Source: Procambarus clarkii
Lineage: Eukaryota > Arthropoda > Malacostraca > Decapoda > Cambaridae
Direction of reading: 5' to 3'
Assembly (NCBI RefSeq): GCF_040958095.1
Contig: NC_091188.1
Coordinates: forward strand, 8,612,736-8,676,735
Length of the DNA stretch: 64,000 bases
The position numbers and the translations under genes are program-made. A model generated the notes under the pieces. It searched no databases. It worked only from the letters and a program-made list of their open reading frames with translations, and was not told the origin of the DNA. How positions within the stretch are numbered: the stretch's first letter is position 1; each line of letters opens with the position of its first letter. Of this stretch, positions 12,044 to 23,317 are shown one piece after another.

Positions 12044-12140
12044 GCGTAGGTTAGGTTAGGTTAGGTTAGGTTAGGCGTAGGTTAGGTTAGGTTAGGTTAG
12101 GTTAGGCGTAGGTTAGGTTAGGTTAGGTTAGGTTAGGTTC
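12044..12140 (+). repeat. Interstitial TTAGG array with 31-bp higher-order unit
   Basis: Three units of CGTAGG followed by about five TTAGG repeats, then 'ttcggtg'. TTAGG is the arthropod telomere unit. The regular CG-containing interruption shows that the array grew by duplication of a longer block rather than by telomerase addition alone. Ordinary sequence lies on both sides. Confidence 0.92.
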
Positions 12141-12716
12141 GGTGTTTAGGTTCTGTTGGCGATTATTGGTGGGTGTAGTACGTGGGTGAAGCATTTACAG
12201 TGAAGCGATTCGAACAGAGGTCATCATCAGCGAAGCACTGTTCGAGAAACGTTCGAACGTCATCAGTTGTAAGTCGTGTATAAACAGTTTTTCTTTCATA
12301 AACAGGGAGTTTAGCGGCTGCATGTAATTACTTTTGGCTTGTATTTGGTCTGTATTCCTGTATTTTCACTTATAAATATATAATAATATTAATTTATATA
12401 TGAAAACAAACCAATTTTTAATATACAGTATGTTAAAATGGATGAATGCGTCTGGGGAGGACGGCCGCTGCTTTAACCACCCTAGTGTGAGGACGGGTTG
12501 GGTAAGGACAGGTGGGTAAATGCCTCACCCACCTGCTCTAAATCAATTAATTACCAACCTGTCCAAAACAAATTCAAATTCAAAATTCAAAACATACCAA
12601 AATATTCCTCACATCCTTAAAACATCTTAAATATTCTCTGACTAACTATACACTCAAATATAACATATTATCGAATTTATTTAGAGTTGAGAAATTGCCG
12701 ATTTTGAATCTACAGT
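12141..12716. other. Unassigned AT-rich sequence
   Basis: About 575 bases without a recognisable gene. 'ttcgaacagaggtcatcatc' and 'gttcgagaaacgttcgaacg' give small local inverted words only. Confidence 0.5.
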
Positions 12717-13110
12717 GTGCTAAAGTTTCAGCCCAATGGCCCGAAATGGCTAAATAGTTGCTATATGCTACATGGAAGAAAATGCAGAATAGAACCAGTG
12801 AAGAGCAGAGGTGCCATAGGCACAATGAGAGAACACTGTATGAACATCAGAGGTCCACGGTTGTTCAACGTCCTCCCAGCGAGCATCAGAAATATTGCAG
12901 GAACAACCGTGGACATCTTCAAGAGGAAACTAGATTGTTTCCTTCAAGGAGTGCCGAACCAACCGGGCTGTGGTGGGTATGTGGGCCTGCGGGCCGCTCC
13001 AAGCAACAGCCGGGTGGACCAAACATCTCACAAGTCAAGTCTGGCCTCGGGCCGGGCTTGGGAAGTAGAAGAACTCCCAGAACCCCATCAACCAGGTATC
13101 AACCAGGTAT
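12717..13110 (+). mobile_element. LINE-C, C-terminal end of a non-LTR ORF2
   Basis: The plus frame translates to GPRLFNVLPASIRNI and then VDIFKRKLDCFLQGVPNQP. This is the 'LWNSLP...F-K--L---L' C-terminal signature seen at the end of CR1/L2-type LINE proteins. It continues into 'GYVGLRAAPSNSRVDQ' and a 3' region with 'gggaagtagaagaactccca'. A 60-bp match recurs at 33.49 kb. Sequence upstream of 12717 does not extend the frame, so the copy is strongly 5'-truncated. It is a distinct family from LINE-A, whose C-terminus reads SHRDVRKNFFSVRVV. Confidence 0.75.
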
Positions 13111-14127
<1,017 letters not shown>

Positions 14128-14222
14128 CACCCAAATTCCCCACCCACACATGCACACCCTCACAGTCTCCCCTAAACCCACCCACCTCTCTCTGCCCCTT
14201 CACAACCACACCTTCCCCTCTC

Positions 14223-14227
<5 letters not shown>

Positions 14228-14254
<27 letters not shown>
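14228..14254. repeat. Short (CA)n microsatellite
   Basis: About 13 CA repeats in a C-rich neighbourhood. Confidence 0.9.
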
Positions 14255-14255
<1 letters not shown>

Positions 14256-14639
14256 CTCCCCCATCTCTCCCTATCACCGTAACCATGTTCACTGTTCACC
14301 GCCTACTATCATCACACTACTCCATGCTATCACTGTGATCGAACGGTTGGGCCCAGAACATAAATCTGCCACCTGACCATTCGTTACAAAATGACAATAT
14401 CTGAAAACTATTTATTAAAATTAATGGAAAACTCTACGGCCCTTCCGTTGCATATTTCATATCCGCCGACTTAGCGACTAGGGTGTGGAGGCCGATTTCC
14501 CATCAATTTTTTTTTTTTTAATACATGAGGTACATCTGCATTAGTACAGCTACCATAGACTATATGAAGAGGAGTACAGTGTGTCAAAAAAGCTAACTAG
14601 GTGATGCTAAAAAATCCCCATCACACAGGATGGTTAGTC
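14255..14639. other. Unassigned sequence
   Basis: About 385 bases, including a short T run at 14508-14519. Nothing supportable. Confidence 0.5.
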
Positions 14640-15354
14640 ATACAGGGTCATGTGTTTAGTAGCCTGCACTGGCAAATTTTGGGTACACTGTGAGGATATC
14701 TTCATGAATACGAGAGTGAATAAAGTAATTGCAAAGCTCCAGGTACCTAATGCCAACTGGTCTGAAAGGTCTAATAACTGGGCATTCAGTGATGTAGTGT
14801 GGGAGATCATGCCGTAGTTCCTGCTCACAGAGTTTGCACCTTGGAGTGCTCAGGATTGGGAGATCCGTCACCTGCAGCCACCTGCCACAGGTAACGGTAA
14901 CCCAACCTGATCCTTGCAACCACTGTGTCGCACAGTCTAGTGGACGTTTTGTGCTGCCCATAGATATAGGTTTCAGATCTGAACAGATCATAGCTTTTTA
15001 TACTAGTACTTTCAGGTCGTTGGGAGTCGGTAATTTCTTTCTTATCAGACCTGAGTGTTTGGACCAATACAGTTTTGACAGCAGAGATGGGGATACCTAG
15101 ATCTAATTCAACTTCAGACTTGTTACACGCTAATTTGGCTGCAATGTCTGTCTCATTATGATGGGTTATATTTATGTGTGAAGGTATCCATACAAAGGAG
15201 ATTCGAGACCCTTTACTCTGTGCATCAATTAGGTCATTTATAATTGGGAGTATGAAGGTTCTTGCTGTCGATCTTCCAAGACAAGTTTTCGATTGCTTGA
15301 AGAGCAGACTTTGAATCACAGAATATTATTCCTCCTCCAATGTTTTTTAATGTA
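14640..15354 (-). mobile_element. LINE-B, RNase H and zinc-knuckle end of a non-LTR ORF2
   Basis: The minus strand encodes, in order, an RNase H start (LCDSKSALQAIENLSW, from the bases just right of 15319), FVWIPSHINITHHNETDIAAKLA (the RNase HI C-terminal signature), a linker with LCDTVVARIRLGYRYLW, and CKLCEQELRHDLPHYITEC (a C-x2-C...H...C zinc-binding end). This order suits RNase H-bearing LINEs of the I/Jockey-like groups. At least two frames are needed, so it is not intact. The same C-terminal region recurs at 32.73-33.12 kb. Confidence 0.85.
14825..15319 (-). pseudogene. RNase H region open frame within LINE-B
   Basis: A 164-codon open piece. FVWIPSHINITHHNETDIA (about residues 42-60) is the RNase HI 'IPSH...NE.AD' signature. 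The N-terminal DSK strand with the catalytic aspartate lies in another frame just upstream, so the domain is broken. The zinc knuckle falls in a third, overlapping frame. This is a dead remnant. Confidence 0.8.
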
Positions 15355-15392
15355 CTGGTAGCTACATTAAAAAACATTGGAGGAATAATATT
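15322..15392. repeat. Inverted repeat at the 5' end of LINE-B
   Basis: Arms 15322-15354 and 15363-15392 are complementary apart from a 3-base gap, with an 8-base loop. The right arm is a reversed copy of LINE-B sequence, as expected from strand switching during insertion or repair. Confidence 0.85.
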
Positions 15393-15630
15393 ACCCCATC
15401 ACGGGTGGTACAGGGCTGATCCCGACCACTGTGTGAGCCTCGCCATAAAGTCCCCAGTCACCATGCAAAGCTGTGTGAGGCTAGCCCAGCCCGTCTGGCC
15501 TTCAACTGTCCACAGACTATCCTCATCTAACTTTCATCATCCATAACAGCTGGGAAAACTGTTTGTAAACCTCAAGGGGACAACCAATGCTACTTTTAAA
15601 GACTTCACACGAGTCGTTGCTTAAAGCAAT
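15393..15630. other. Unassigned sequence
   Basis: About 240 bases with no recognisable feature; it begins where the reversed LINE-B arm ends. Confidence 0.5.
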
Positions 15631-15800
15631 AGGAAGGAAGGAAGGAAGGAATTATCAGTGGCAAGTGCCAAGCCATTACGATTATATAGCACTGGGAAGA
15701 GGTGAGGATAAGGATTTGGGATGGGACGGGGGGGAGAAAGGAATGGTGCCCGACTAGTTGGATGGTCGGGGATTGAACGCCGACCTGCATGAAACGAGAT
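15631..15800 (-). mobile_element. SINE-A, copy 2
   Basis: Minus-strand copy of the family at 3.86 kb. The body 'gggatgggacggggggg' and 'gccattacgattatatagca' is clear, and the B-box side reads GGGGATTGAACGCCGACC on the plus strand. The A-box head is lost at the right end. The 3' end carries a GGAA tetranucleotide run. Confidence 0.82.
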
Positions 15801-15956
15801 AGCCAATCCTATTTAAAGAGAGGCATGAGGGCCGACCCCACCCACCTTATAACACTCGCTAACGACACTAGACAACTATACTAACTATAGGTACTATAAG
15901 TGAATATAACAGATTGATCACACTTTCAGAAAATGATACAGAACAGGTTAATATCA

Positions 15957-16082
15957 TGAACAAATGCACAAGGGCCGTGACCAGGATTCGAACCTGTGTC
16001 CAGGAGCATCCCAGACGCTGCCTTAATCGACTGAACTACGACAACGTTCGAATCCTCGTCACGGCCCTTATGAATTTGTTCA
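15957..16082 (-). mobile_element. SINE-F, tRNA-like fold-back
   Basis: On the minus strand the tRNA-like head reads TAGTTCAGTCGATTAAGGC (A box) and GGTTCGAATCC (B box) 30-40 bases later. The 37-bp ends (15957-15993 and 16046-16082) are inverted copies with about four mismatches, so the B-box region is present twice in opposite orientation. It could be a SINE with an inverted duplication, or a tRNA-derived palindrome. Confidence 0.65.
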
Positions 16083-16289
16083 TTTGATGAATCACGTTAG
16101 TATGATCTCTGTGTGTAAAGGGTAATATCATAGGCCACTTACATGGGCAGAGATTTATTGAGGATGTATTGAGAGAACACAAGACAGAGACGGATGGTTA
16201 TACCAAGTACAACCTCTACTCTCATGCTGCATATTATGTGGTGGAAGGAACGGGAAAGTAGCAGTCAAAATATACGTAATATCCTTGTA

Positions 16290-16612
16290 ATGAATAGAGC
16301 AGACAAGGGACAGAATATTTGGCACGGGTGAAATACGAACAAATGGACATTGGATGAAGCTTAGCAGCCTAATTAAATGAGGCACAAATGTTAGAAAAAT
16401 CAGAAGTTTTCATTGTGTGAATTAGTGAGTAAATGGAATGTTCTGAGCAGTGAAGTGCTGGAGGCACTGATATGTTCACAGGTTTTAATGTAGATATGAC
16501 AGTGCCTTTGGAAAAGGGGAAAATTGTACAGCAATTGATTTAAGATTAAAAGGCGTGATCCAAGAGTTAAATCTATGTCCTCGCAAAGCACAGCTAGGTG
16601 AACAAAAACAAG
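16290..16612 (+). mobile_element. LINE-A 3' fragment, diverged
   Basis: 'ggcacgggtgaaatacgaac' matches the family word around RGTRTRGHRWKL. Then come 'gtaaatggaatgttctgagc' and 'ttttaatgtagatatgacag', and a 3' end with 'cacagctaggtgaacaaa'. It is an old copy whose tail has decayed. A GT/CA run and a younger LINE-A piece follow directly in the same orientation. Confidence 0.75.
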
Positions 16613-16656
16613 GGTGCGTGTGTGTGTGCGCGCGGCACACACATACACATACACAC
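16613..16656. repeat. GT/CA run joining two LINE-A pieces
   Basis: A GT run turning into CA with a CGCGCGG centre, between a LINE-A tail and the next LINE-A start. Confidence 0.85.
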
Positions 16657-17458
16657 AAATGGCTACTAGAATTCAACACGAGCAAATGTAAAGTTATGGA
16701 AATGGGACTAGGAGATAGGAGACCAAAGGGACAGTACACAATGAAGGGGAACAGCCTACCTGTAACGACGCGTGAAAGAGACCTGGGGGTGGACGTAACA
16801 CCTAATCTATCTCCTGAGGCACATATTAATAGGATAACGACAGCAGCGTACTCTACACTGGCAAAAGTTAGAACATCATTCAGAAACCTAAGTAAGGAGG
16901 CATTTAGGGCGCTTTATACTGCCTACGTAAGGCCAGTCTTAGAGTATGCCGCCTCATCATGGAGTCCCCATCTGAAGAAGCATATAATGAAACTGGAAAA
17001 GGTTCAGAGGTTTGCAACGAGACTCGTCCCAGAGCTACGAGGGATGGGGTATGAAGAGCGCCTGAGGGAACTGTGCCTTACGACACTAGAAAGAAGAAGG
17101 GAGAGGGGGGACATGATAGGAACGTATAAGATACTCAGAGGAATTGACAGAGTGGACATAGACGAAATGTTCACACGGAATAGTAACAGAACGAGAGGAC
17201 ATGGATGGAAGCTTGAAACTCAGATGAGTCACAGAGATGTTAGGAAGTTTTCTTTTAGCGTGAGAGTAGTGGGGAAAAGGAATGCACTTCAGGAACAGGT
17301 TGTGGAAGCAAATACTATTCATAATTTTAAAACCAGGTATGATAGGGAAATAGGACAGGAGTCATTGCTGTAAACAACCGATGCTCGAAAGGCGGGATCC
17401 AAGAGTCAATGCTCGATCCTGCAGACACAACTAGGTGAGTACAACTAGGTGAGTACAC
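16657..17458 (+). mobile_element. LINE-A (subfamily A2), 5'-truncated
   Basis: Starts in the post-catalytic region (KWLLEFNTSKCKVMEMG). It continues through [71 protein letters not shown] and SHRDVRKFSFSVRVV to a stop at 17373, then the 3' UTR. It ends in two copies of AACTAGGTGAGTAC. The reading frame of this part is undamaged over about 230 codons, so the copy is fairly young. It differs from the 39-41 kb copy at many positions, which is why I call it a subfamily. Confidence 0.9.
16660..17373 (+). pseudogene. LINE-A reverse transcriptase C-terminal reading frame
   Basis: Open without interruption from the AC junction to the natural stop at 17373. It lacks the endonuclease and the catalytic reverse transcriptase motifs, so it cannot encode an active enzyme. 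The open frame extends upstream to 16555 through the preceding tail and AC run only by chance. That gives a false fused protein starting in 3' UTR sequence. Confidence 0.85.
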
Positions 17459-17463
17459 AGACA

Positions 17464-17771
17464 GGGACCTCGTAGCCTGGTGGATACCGCGCAGGATTCG
17501 TAATTCTGTGGCGCGGGTTCGATTCCCGCACGAGGCAGAAACAAACGGGCAAAGCTTCTTTCACCCTGAATGCCCCTGTTACCTAGCAGTAAATAGGTAC
17601 CTGGGAGTTAGTCAGCTGTCACGGGCTGCTTCCTGGGGTGTGTGTGTGGTGTGGAAAAAAAAAAAAGTAGTTAGTGTAGTTAGTAAACAGTTGATTGACA
17701 GTTGAGAGGCGTGCCGAAAGAGCAAAGCTCAACCCCCGCAAACACAACTAGGTGAATACAACTAGGTGAAT
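17464..17771 (+). mobile_element. SINE-C with LINE-A-like 3' tail, copy 2
   Basis: The cleanest example. Head CCTCGTAGCCTGGTGGATAC (A box) and GGGTTCGATTCCCGC (B box); body 'cagaaacaaacgggcaaag ... aaataggtacctgggagtta'; an A run near 17657. Then comes a 3' part matching the LINE-A end: 'cagttgattgacagttgaga', 'ctcaacccccgcaaacacaa' and two copies of AACTAGGTGAATAC. It sits 6 bases after the end of a LINE-A copy and is followed by CA repeats and another LINE-A piece. Confidence 0.92.
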
Positions 17772-17799
17772 ACACACATTTCGCTGTTCGTTTCGTTTC

Positions 17800-17803
<4 letters not shown>

Positions 17804-17882
<79 letters not shown>
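17804..17882. repeat. (CA)n microsatellite
   Basis: About 78 bp of CA between SINE-C and a truncated LINE-A, preceded by a short TTTCG repeat. Confidence 0.97.
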
Positions 17883-17885
<3 letters not shown>

Positions 17886-18150
17886 ATCTTGGAGCCCCCC
17901 ATCTAAAAAACACATAAGAAAACACGAAAAATGCAGAAGTTAGCAATGAGACTTGTCTCAGAGCTCAGGAGCTAAACCTGACGACGCTAGAAAGGAGTGA
18001 GAGAGTGAGGGGACTTGATATAGACGTATAAAATACTTAGAGGAATTGACAGGGTGGAAACCGAGGAATTGTTTATAATGAATTTCAACAGAACAAGGGG
18101 CGGCACGGATGGAAGCTTGAGACTCAAATATATCACATTCAGGTAATATT
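17883..18150 (+). mobile_element. LINE-A fragment, diverged, starting exactly at a (CA)n tract
   Basis: 'cttggagccccccatctaaa' matches the SWSPHLKK region. Then 'gcaatgagacttgtctcaga' (ATRLVPE), 'aaatacttagaggaattgac' (KILRGID) and 'ggatggaagcttgagactca' (GWKLETQ) follow in order. Frame breaks are present. It ends abruptly near 18150 without the family tail. Confidence 0.85.
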
Positions 18151-18370
18151 TCTGACCACCCAACAAGCTGAGGCGACACAGTTTATAACATGTAAACACA
18201 CATCTTTAGAGAGTCTTGCTCGGGCGTCTCTCTGTGTCTCTCTCGCGCCTGATTGATTTCAGGTTCCTTGATGCATTAACCGTCAATTACCCTCAGGGAG
18301 CGATATTGAATATGAATTGCAGGTGTGGGCGGCTCTCCCTCACCTCAACCTCTGGCGGATGTCCTCACCT
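18151..18370. other. Unassigned sequence
   Basis: About 220 bases with no recognised feature. Confidence 0.5.
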
Positions 18371-18632
18371 GGGGCCAGATTCACGAAAGCACTTACGCAA
18401 GCACTTACGAAACTGTACATCTTTTCCCAATCTTTGGCGGCTTTGTTTACAATTATTAAACAGTTAATGAGCTCCGAAGCACCAGGAGGCTATTTATAAC
18501 AATAACAACAGTTGAATGGGAAGTTTTCATGCTTGTAAACTGTTTAATAAATGTAACCAAAGCCGTCAAAGATTGAGGAAAGATGTACACGTTCGTAAGT
18601 GCTTGCGTAACTGCTTTCGTGACTCTGGCCCC
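18371..18632 (-). mobile_element. FB1 fold-back element, copy 3
   Basis: 262 bp with ends GGGGCCAGATTCACGAAAGC and its near-complement. The central words 'agctccgaagcaccaggagg' and 'aacaataacaacagttgaat' are in reverse orientation to copies 1 and 2. The arms pair over about 100 bases. Confidence 0.88.
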
Positions 18633-18817
18633 TGGCCCCGGTGTATAAGGGACACGAGGACACTATAAACTTGGAGAATGCGTTTAAGAATGATTTAACA
18701 CGTGATGAATAATGGGACAATGTTTAACCACGAAGGCAAATGAAGCAAGAAATTCCTTATACATACTTTCGTGTTAATGAACACATTCTTCTGATGTTAT
18801 GGTGTGATCCTTAGATG

Positions 18818-19300
<483 letters not shown>

Positions 19301-19388
<88 letters not shown>
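19301..19388. repeat. (AT)n microsatellite between two FB2 copies
   Basis: About 88 bp of pure AT bordered on each side by an FB2 end. Confidence 0.97.
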
Positions 19389-19936
<548 letters not shown>

Positions 19937-20005
19937 TTGCCACCACCTCCCACGGGAGCATAATAAACGTCTAAATTATATATGGGTTGAGAACCGTGGC
20001 AGCTT

Positions 20006-20466
20006 GGGACCCCTGGGAGTGACCCCTGACCCCTGAGGGTGGCCTCTGACCCCTGGGGGTGGCTCCTGACCCCTGGGGGTGACTCCTGACCCCTGGGGGT
20101 GGCTCCTGACCCCTGGGAGTGGCCCCTGACCCCTGGGGTGGCTCCTGACCCCTGGGGATGGCTCCTGACCCCTGGGAGTGGCCCCTGACCCCTGGGAGTG
20201 GCTCCTGACCCCTGGGGGTGGCCCTTGACCCCTGGGGGTGGCTCCTGACCCCTGGGGGTGACCCCCGGGGGTGGCCCTTGACCCCTGGGGGTGGCCCCTG
20301 ACCCCTGGGAGTGGCCCCTGACCCATGGGGATGGCCCTTGACCCCTGGTGGTGGCCCCCCTGACCCCTGGTGGTGGCCCCTGACCTCTGGTGGTGGCCCC
20401 TGACTCCTGGGGATGGCCCCTGACCCCTGGGGGTGGCTCCTGACCCCTGGGGGTGGCCCCTGACCA
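20006..20466. repeat. 20-bp minisatellite, about 23 copies
   Basis: Unit TGACCCCTGGGGGTGGCTCC with changes in the last six bases. G/C-rich, with one internal length variant at 20255-20280. The open minus frame ([16 protein letters not shown] type) is a by-product of the repeat. Confidence 0.95.
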
Positions 20467-21244
20467 CCCCCAGGAGTCGGTCACACGGGCAGCTTCGCAC
20501 GACGTTCCACTTAATGAATGCAACAAAAAAAGTTACTTTTGTGTTTAAATAGTAGTACGGTGTGCTATTATAACTAAATATATAAATATATACGGTTATA
20601 AGGTATATAAAATATATATATATAGATATATAATATAAATATTTAAGGTATATAAAATATACGGTTGTAATGTATTCCTCTATGGTGCTTTTTATTATAC
20701 TAGTTAATCGGTTCAGAAACGTATGTATCTGTTTGTATCTGTCAGGTGAAACTTATGTATTCAGTTTGTATAGAGGTTTTCCAGTTTCCAGGAATCATAA
20801 TTCGTATTTTTTTCCAGTTTCCAGCAATGATTTCTTGTTTTTTTTTTTTTATATTCCAGCAAACTAACTTGTCCTCCGCTATTTCCAGCGCCGTTTCCTG
20901 GTGGCAGGAGAAGTATTCACGGGATTCGCTCCAGTGCAACCCGGGATTAACATTCTTCCTGAGAGTAAAAAAGATATTTGCGTTCATACAGTTGTTTCGT
21001 ATATATGTTAATTATCCCTCATTGGGTACTCACCCTCTGGCTTCTCATCCTGGAGGTAATGCAGCAGTTATATATATATACTCCCAAATACTCACCCATT
21101 GTTACTCACCCTTAAGACTTAACAGTAATCTGTGTAGCAGGACATGTCGGCCGCTAGGACATGGAGGTCTAGTGATGTAATTAATTTTGGGTTGAGTCCC
21201 GGAGAGATGGCTAGCGTCTCTCTCTCTGTGGGTGCTGGTTCAGG
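20467..21244. other. Unassigned AT-rich sequence
   Basis: About 780 bases with many TATA words. No frame shows a recognisable domain. The small frames at 20670-21180 carry no signal or motif I can support. Confidence 0.5.
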
Positions 21245-22436
21245 TATAGGTTATTACCAAGGGTTATTAAGGTCTTTATCAACCTCTGGAGGGTTATTAA
21301 GGCCTATATCAACCTCTGGAGGGTTATTAAGGTCTTTATCAACCTCTGGAGGGTTATTAAGGTCTTTATCAACCTCTGGAGGGTTATTAAGGTCTTTATC
21401 AACCTCTGGAGGGTTATTAAGGTCTTTATCAACCTCTGGAGGGTTATTAAGGTCTTTATCAACCTCTGGAGGGTTATTAAGGTCTTTATCAACCTCTGGA
21501 GGGTTATTAAGGTATTTATCAACCTCTGGAGGGTTATTAAGGTATTTATCAACCTCTGGAGGGTTATTAAGGTCTTTATCAACCTATGGAGGGTTATTAA
21601 GGCCTATATCAACCTCTGGAGGGTTATTAAGGTCTTTATCAACCTATGGAGGGTTATTAAGGTCTTTATCAACCTCTGGAGGGTTATTAAGGTCTTTATC
21701 AACCTATGGAGGGTTATTAAGGTCTTTATCAACCTCTGGAGGGTTATTAAGGTCTTTATCAACCTCTGGAGGGTTATTAAGGTATTTATCAACCTATGGA
21801 GGGTTATTAAGGTCTTTATCAACCTATGGAGGGTTATTAAGGCCTATATCAACCTCTGGAGGGTTATTAAGGTCTTTATCAACCTATGGAGGGTTATTAA
21901 GGTCTTTATCAACCTATGGAGGGTTATTAAGGTCTTTATCAACCTATGGAGGGTTATTAAGGTCTTTATCAACCTATGGAGGGTTATTAAGGTCTTTATC
22001 AACCTCTGGAGGGTTATTAAGGTCTTTATCAACCTCTGGAGGGTTATTAAGGTCTTTATCAACCTCTGGAGGGTTATTAAGGTCTTTATCAACCTCTGGA
22101 GGGTTATTAAGGTCTTAATCAACCTCTGGAGGGTTATTAAGGTCTTTATTAACCTCTGGAGGGTTATTAAGGTCTTTATTAACCTCTGGAGGGTTATTAA
22201 GGTCTTTATCAACCTCTGGAGGGTTATTAAGGTCTTTATCAACCTCTGGAGGGTTATTAAGGTCTTTATCAACCTCTGGAGGGTTATTAAGGCCTATATA
22301 CACCTCTGGAGGGTTATTAAGGCCTATATACACCTCTGGAGGGTTATTAAGGCCTATATACACCTCTGAAGGGTTATTAAGGCCTATATACACCTCTGGA
22401 GGGTTATTAAGACTTACCAACCTCTGAAGGTTATTA
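21245..22436. repeat. 30-bp minisatellite, about 39 copies
   Basis: Very regular 30-bp unit (contains GGGTTATTAAGGTCTTTATC, then 'aacctctgga'). Variants ('cctatatc', 'gtatttatc', 'aacctatgga') are spread in blocks, showing block duplication. The last five units change to 'cctatatacacc'. There are no unique spacers, so this is not a CRISPR-type array. Frames remain open because 30 is divisible by three. Confidence 0.97.
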
Positions 22437-23060
22437 AGTGCACCACAATAGGTTCCTGACCAACCAGGAAGTATACTTTAGTCCCCCGAACATAGTCCAA
22501 ATGAACTAACGTAAACTCTCAGTATACACACACACACACACACACACCGAGACGCTGGGTATACAGCTCTAGGGGTATACACGGTATACACATCCCTCTT
22601 CTCCCTGTTGCTTCATTAGAGTGGTGTCGAGGCTGGTGTGAAAGCAGGCGAGGGTGTCCCCTTTGTGGCGGCCACCTCGTGTGTTGGACGGTGCCCACCA
22701 AACACACACACCGAAACTACGACGTTGGTACAACGTTCGAACAAGTTTTAACACCTCCTAACCAGTTATAACAACCAATATAGCAAGTTGTAACAACGTT
22801 CTAATACGTCATAGACACGTTAAGCGAAGATGTAACAACTTTATTGCAAGTTGTAACAAGCGGAAAATAGAGACAATTTCGGTTTGTGTTTCCAGGGTGG
22901 TGGTCATCCCGGCCTCAGGTGGACGGTGTTGTGAGGGGGCTGTGTCACCTGCCCGTCTTCATGCACCTGGTCTTAATTGGATGTGTAAATAATGGCCAAG
23001 GTGTTTCACTAACAGCCAGTGTGTGTGTGTGTGTTTCTCGCTTTACTGTACGCGTGTGTG
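22437..23060. other. Unassigned sequence with short (CA)n and AACGTT-type words
   Basis: A (CA)n of about 20 bp lies at 22527-22546. At 22724-22862 the words 'caagttgtaacaa' and 'acgttc' recur irregularly, as in a decayed tandem repeat. No gene is supported. Confidence 0.5.
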
Positions 23061-23302
23061 GGTTATCTTGAGGTTGTCTTGAGATGATTTCGGGGCTTTA
23101 GTGTCCCCGCGGCCCGGTCCTCGACCAGGCCTCCACCCCCAGGAAGCAGCCCGTGACAGCTGACTAACTCCCAGGTACCTATTTACTGCTAGGTAACAGG
23201 GGCATTCAGGGTGAAAGAAACTTTGCCCATTTGTTTCTGCCTCGTGCGGGAATCGAACCCGCGCCACAGAATTACGAGTCCTGCGCCAGGCTACGAGGCC
23301 TG
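23061..23302 (-). mobile_element. SINE-C, chimeric form (A-type head, B-type 3' body)
   Basis: The minus-strand head is the CCTCGTAGCCTGG / GGGTTCGATTCCCGC type of 17.46 kb. Its 3' half carries 'ggtggaggcctggtcgagga', 'cgcggggacactaaa' and 'gaaatcatctcaagac', the 3' body of the 36.3-kb type, in place of the LINE-A-like tail. So heads and bodies are mixed between SINE subfamilies. Confidence 0.87.
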
Positions 23303-23317
23303 GTGGATAGGGGTGGG

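Noticed and set aside
17464-17540. A possible functional tRNA gene (good A and B boxes)
   Set aside because: The same head recurs with a SINE body. The acceptor stem does not close cleanly and a family-specific body follows directly.
21245-22436. Regular 30-bp repeats considered as a CRISPR array
   Set aside because: Direct head-to-tail repeats without unique spacers, in eukaryotic sequence with LINEs and SINEs.
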